NCBI GenBank assembly: GCA_013399115.1
Contig: VXAA01006076.1
Coordinates: forward strand, 830,205-894,204
Length of the DNA: 64,000 nucleotides
Reading direction: 5' to 3'
From: Anseranas semipalmata
Taxonomy: Eukaryota > Chordata > Aves > Anseriformes > Anseranatidae
In this document: piece by piece, positions 63,634 to 64,000 of the stretch
How the letters are laid out: every line of letters starts with the position of its first letter
Position numbering within the stretch: position 1 is the stretch's first letter
Position numbers and translations under genes: made by a program
The notes under the pieces: model-generated
The model's input: only the letters and a program-made list of their open reading frames with translations
Database searches by the model: none
Told to the model about the DNA's origin: nothing

Positions 63634-63765
63634 ATGACATCCCATCTGATGCAGAAGCTGAGTTTCGCTTACATCAGGGTGACATAGAAGAGCCAGGACT
63701 AAAAGTCTCTGAAGATGAAGAAGATGAAGAAGGAGCAGAAAGTGCTTCTTGCAATGTGACAGAAG
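63634..63765 (+). CDS. MICAL3: MICAL3 exon: acidic linker, last exon in the window
   Basis: Phase 1-1, 44 codons: DDIPSDAEAEFRLHQGDIEE, then PGLKVSEDEEDEEGAESASC and NVTE. SDAExEFRL and LKVSEDEE match the human stretch SDADRELRL ... LRVSEDEE. The donor is GAAG|gtaata. The next coding part expected from the family is a long Ser/Pro-rich exon and then the Rab-binding coiled-coil, both outside the window. Confidence 0.93.
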
Positions 63766-64000
63766 GTAATAGTTTTCCCACCAGTGTTGGGATTATTGTA
63801 ATTGCATTCTGGATAGTCTATACAGTTATTTGATTTTTTAAGAGAAGGCAGTCTCTTGGATTTGAACCATCTGACTACTCTCAGTGGCAAGGTGTGTGCT
63901 TGCATTAACATTTTGAGAAGAATGTTCCAAGTCCATTGATTACAGCTTCCTAAAGTGTGAGAGGCCATCTAACTGCTCATTCTTGTAGAAGTTTTTATGT
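63766..64000 (+). other. MICAL3: Start of the next intron
   Basis: Begins gtaata and runs to the end of the window. Nothing recognised. Confidence 0.85.

Noticed and set aside
1..64000. Bacterial-type systems, CRISPR arrays, tRNA or rRNA genes
   Set aside because: None seen on either strand; the window is a single vertebrate gene with introns and LINE remnants.

Overview
The window is vertebrate genomic DNA, almost certainly from a bird. It carries CR1 LINE copies ending in the octamer-like (CATAGAAT) 3' repeats typical of avian genomes, has long AT-rich introns with GT-AG boundaries, and has no prokaryotic gene organisation. Every coding exon I can support belongs to one gene on the + strand, MICAL3 (microtubule-associated monooxygenase, calponin and LIM domain containing 3). 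The window starts inside the gene, after most of the flavin monooxygenase exons, and ends before the C-terminal Rab-binding (bMERB) exons, so both gene ends are missing.

Layout: 1084-1860 holds the end of the monooxygenase domain and the link to the next domain. 2953-4584 encodes the calponin-homology (CH) domain. 5514-7118 encodes a basic linker with a likely bipartite nuclear localisation signal. 8685-24079 contains six exons of 57-108 bases, all multiples of three and all phase 0-0, lying between the CH and LIM exons; they look like an alternatively used cassette cluster that can lengthen the CH-LIM linker by up to 189 residues. 24754-28015 encodes the LIM zinc-binding domain. 29159-29246 continues the linker, and its frame stays open through the donor to 29491, suggesting an alternative short C-terminus. 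After an intron of about 18.7 kb, 47998-63765 encodes the acidic, glutamate-rich linker in eight exons, all but the first two phase 1-1.

Non-coding content: a young antisense CR1 (7175-7635) that still encodes the end of its reverse transcriptase, an old CR1 scrap (744-887), a long and very decayed CR1-type element on the + strand (about 45780-47330), several microsatellites and homopolymers, and a few short tandem duplications. I see no rRNA, tRNA, CRISPR, operon or other independent gene. Weaker signals worth checking are an antisense patchwork of protein-like fragments at about 9.8-11.75 kb, a 168-codon antisense ORF at 32.5-33.0 kb and a possible alternative terminal exon at 41.3 kb.

How it works together: MICAL3 is known as a flavoenzyme that oxidises actin and is coupled through CH, LIM and Rab-binding modules to cytoskeleton and vesicle docking. 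This window supplies the CH and LIM modules and the variable linkers between modules. Exon phases are arranged so that cassettes can be added or skipped without breaking the frame.
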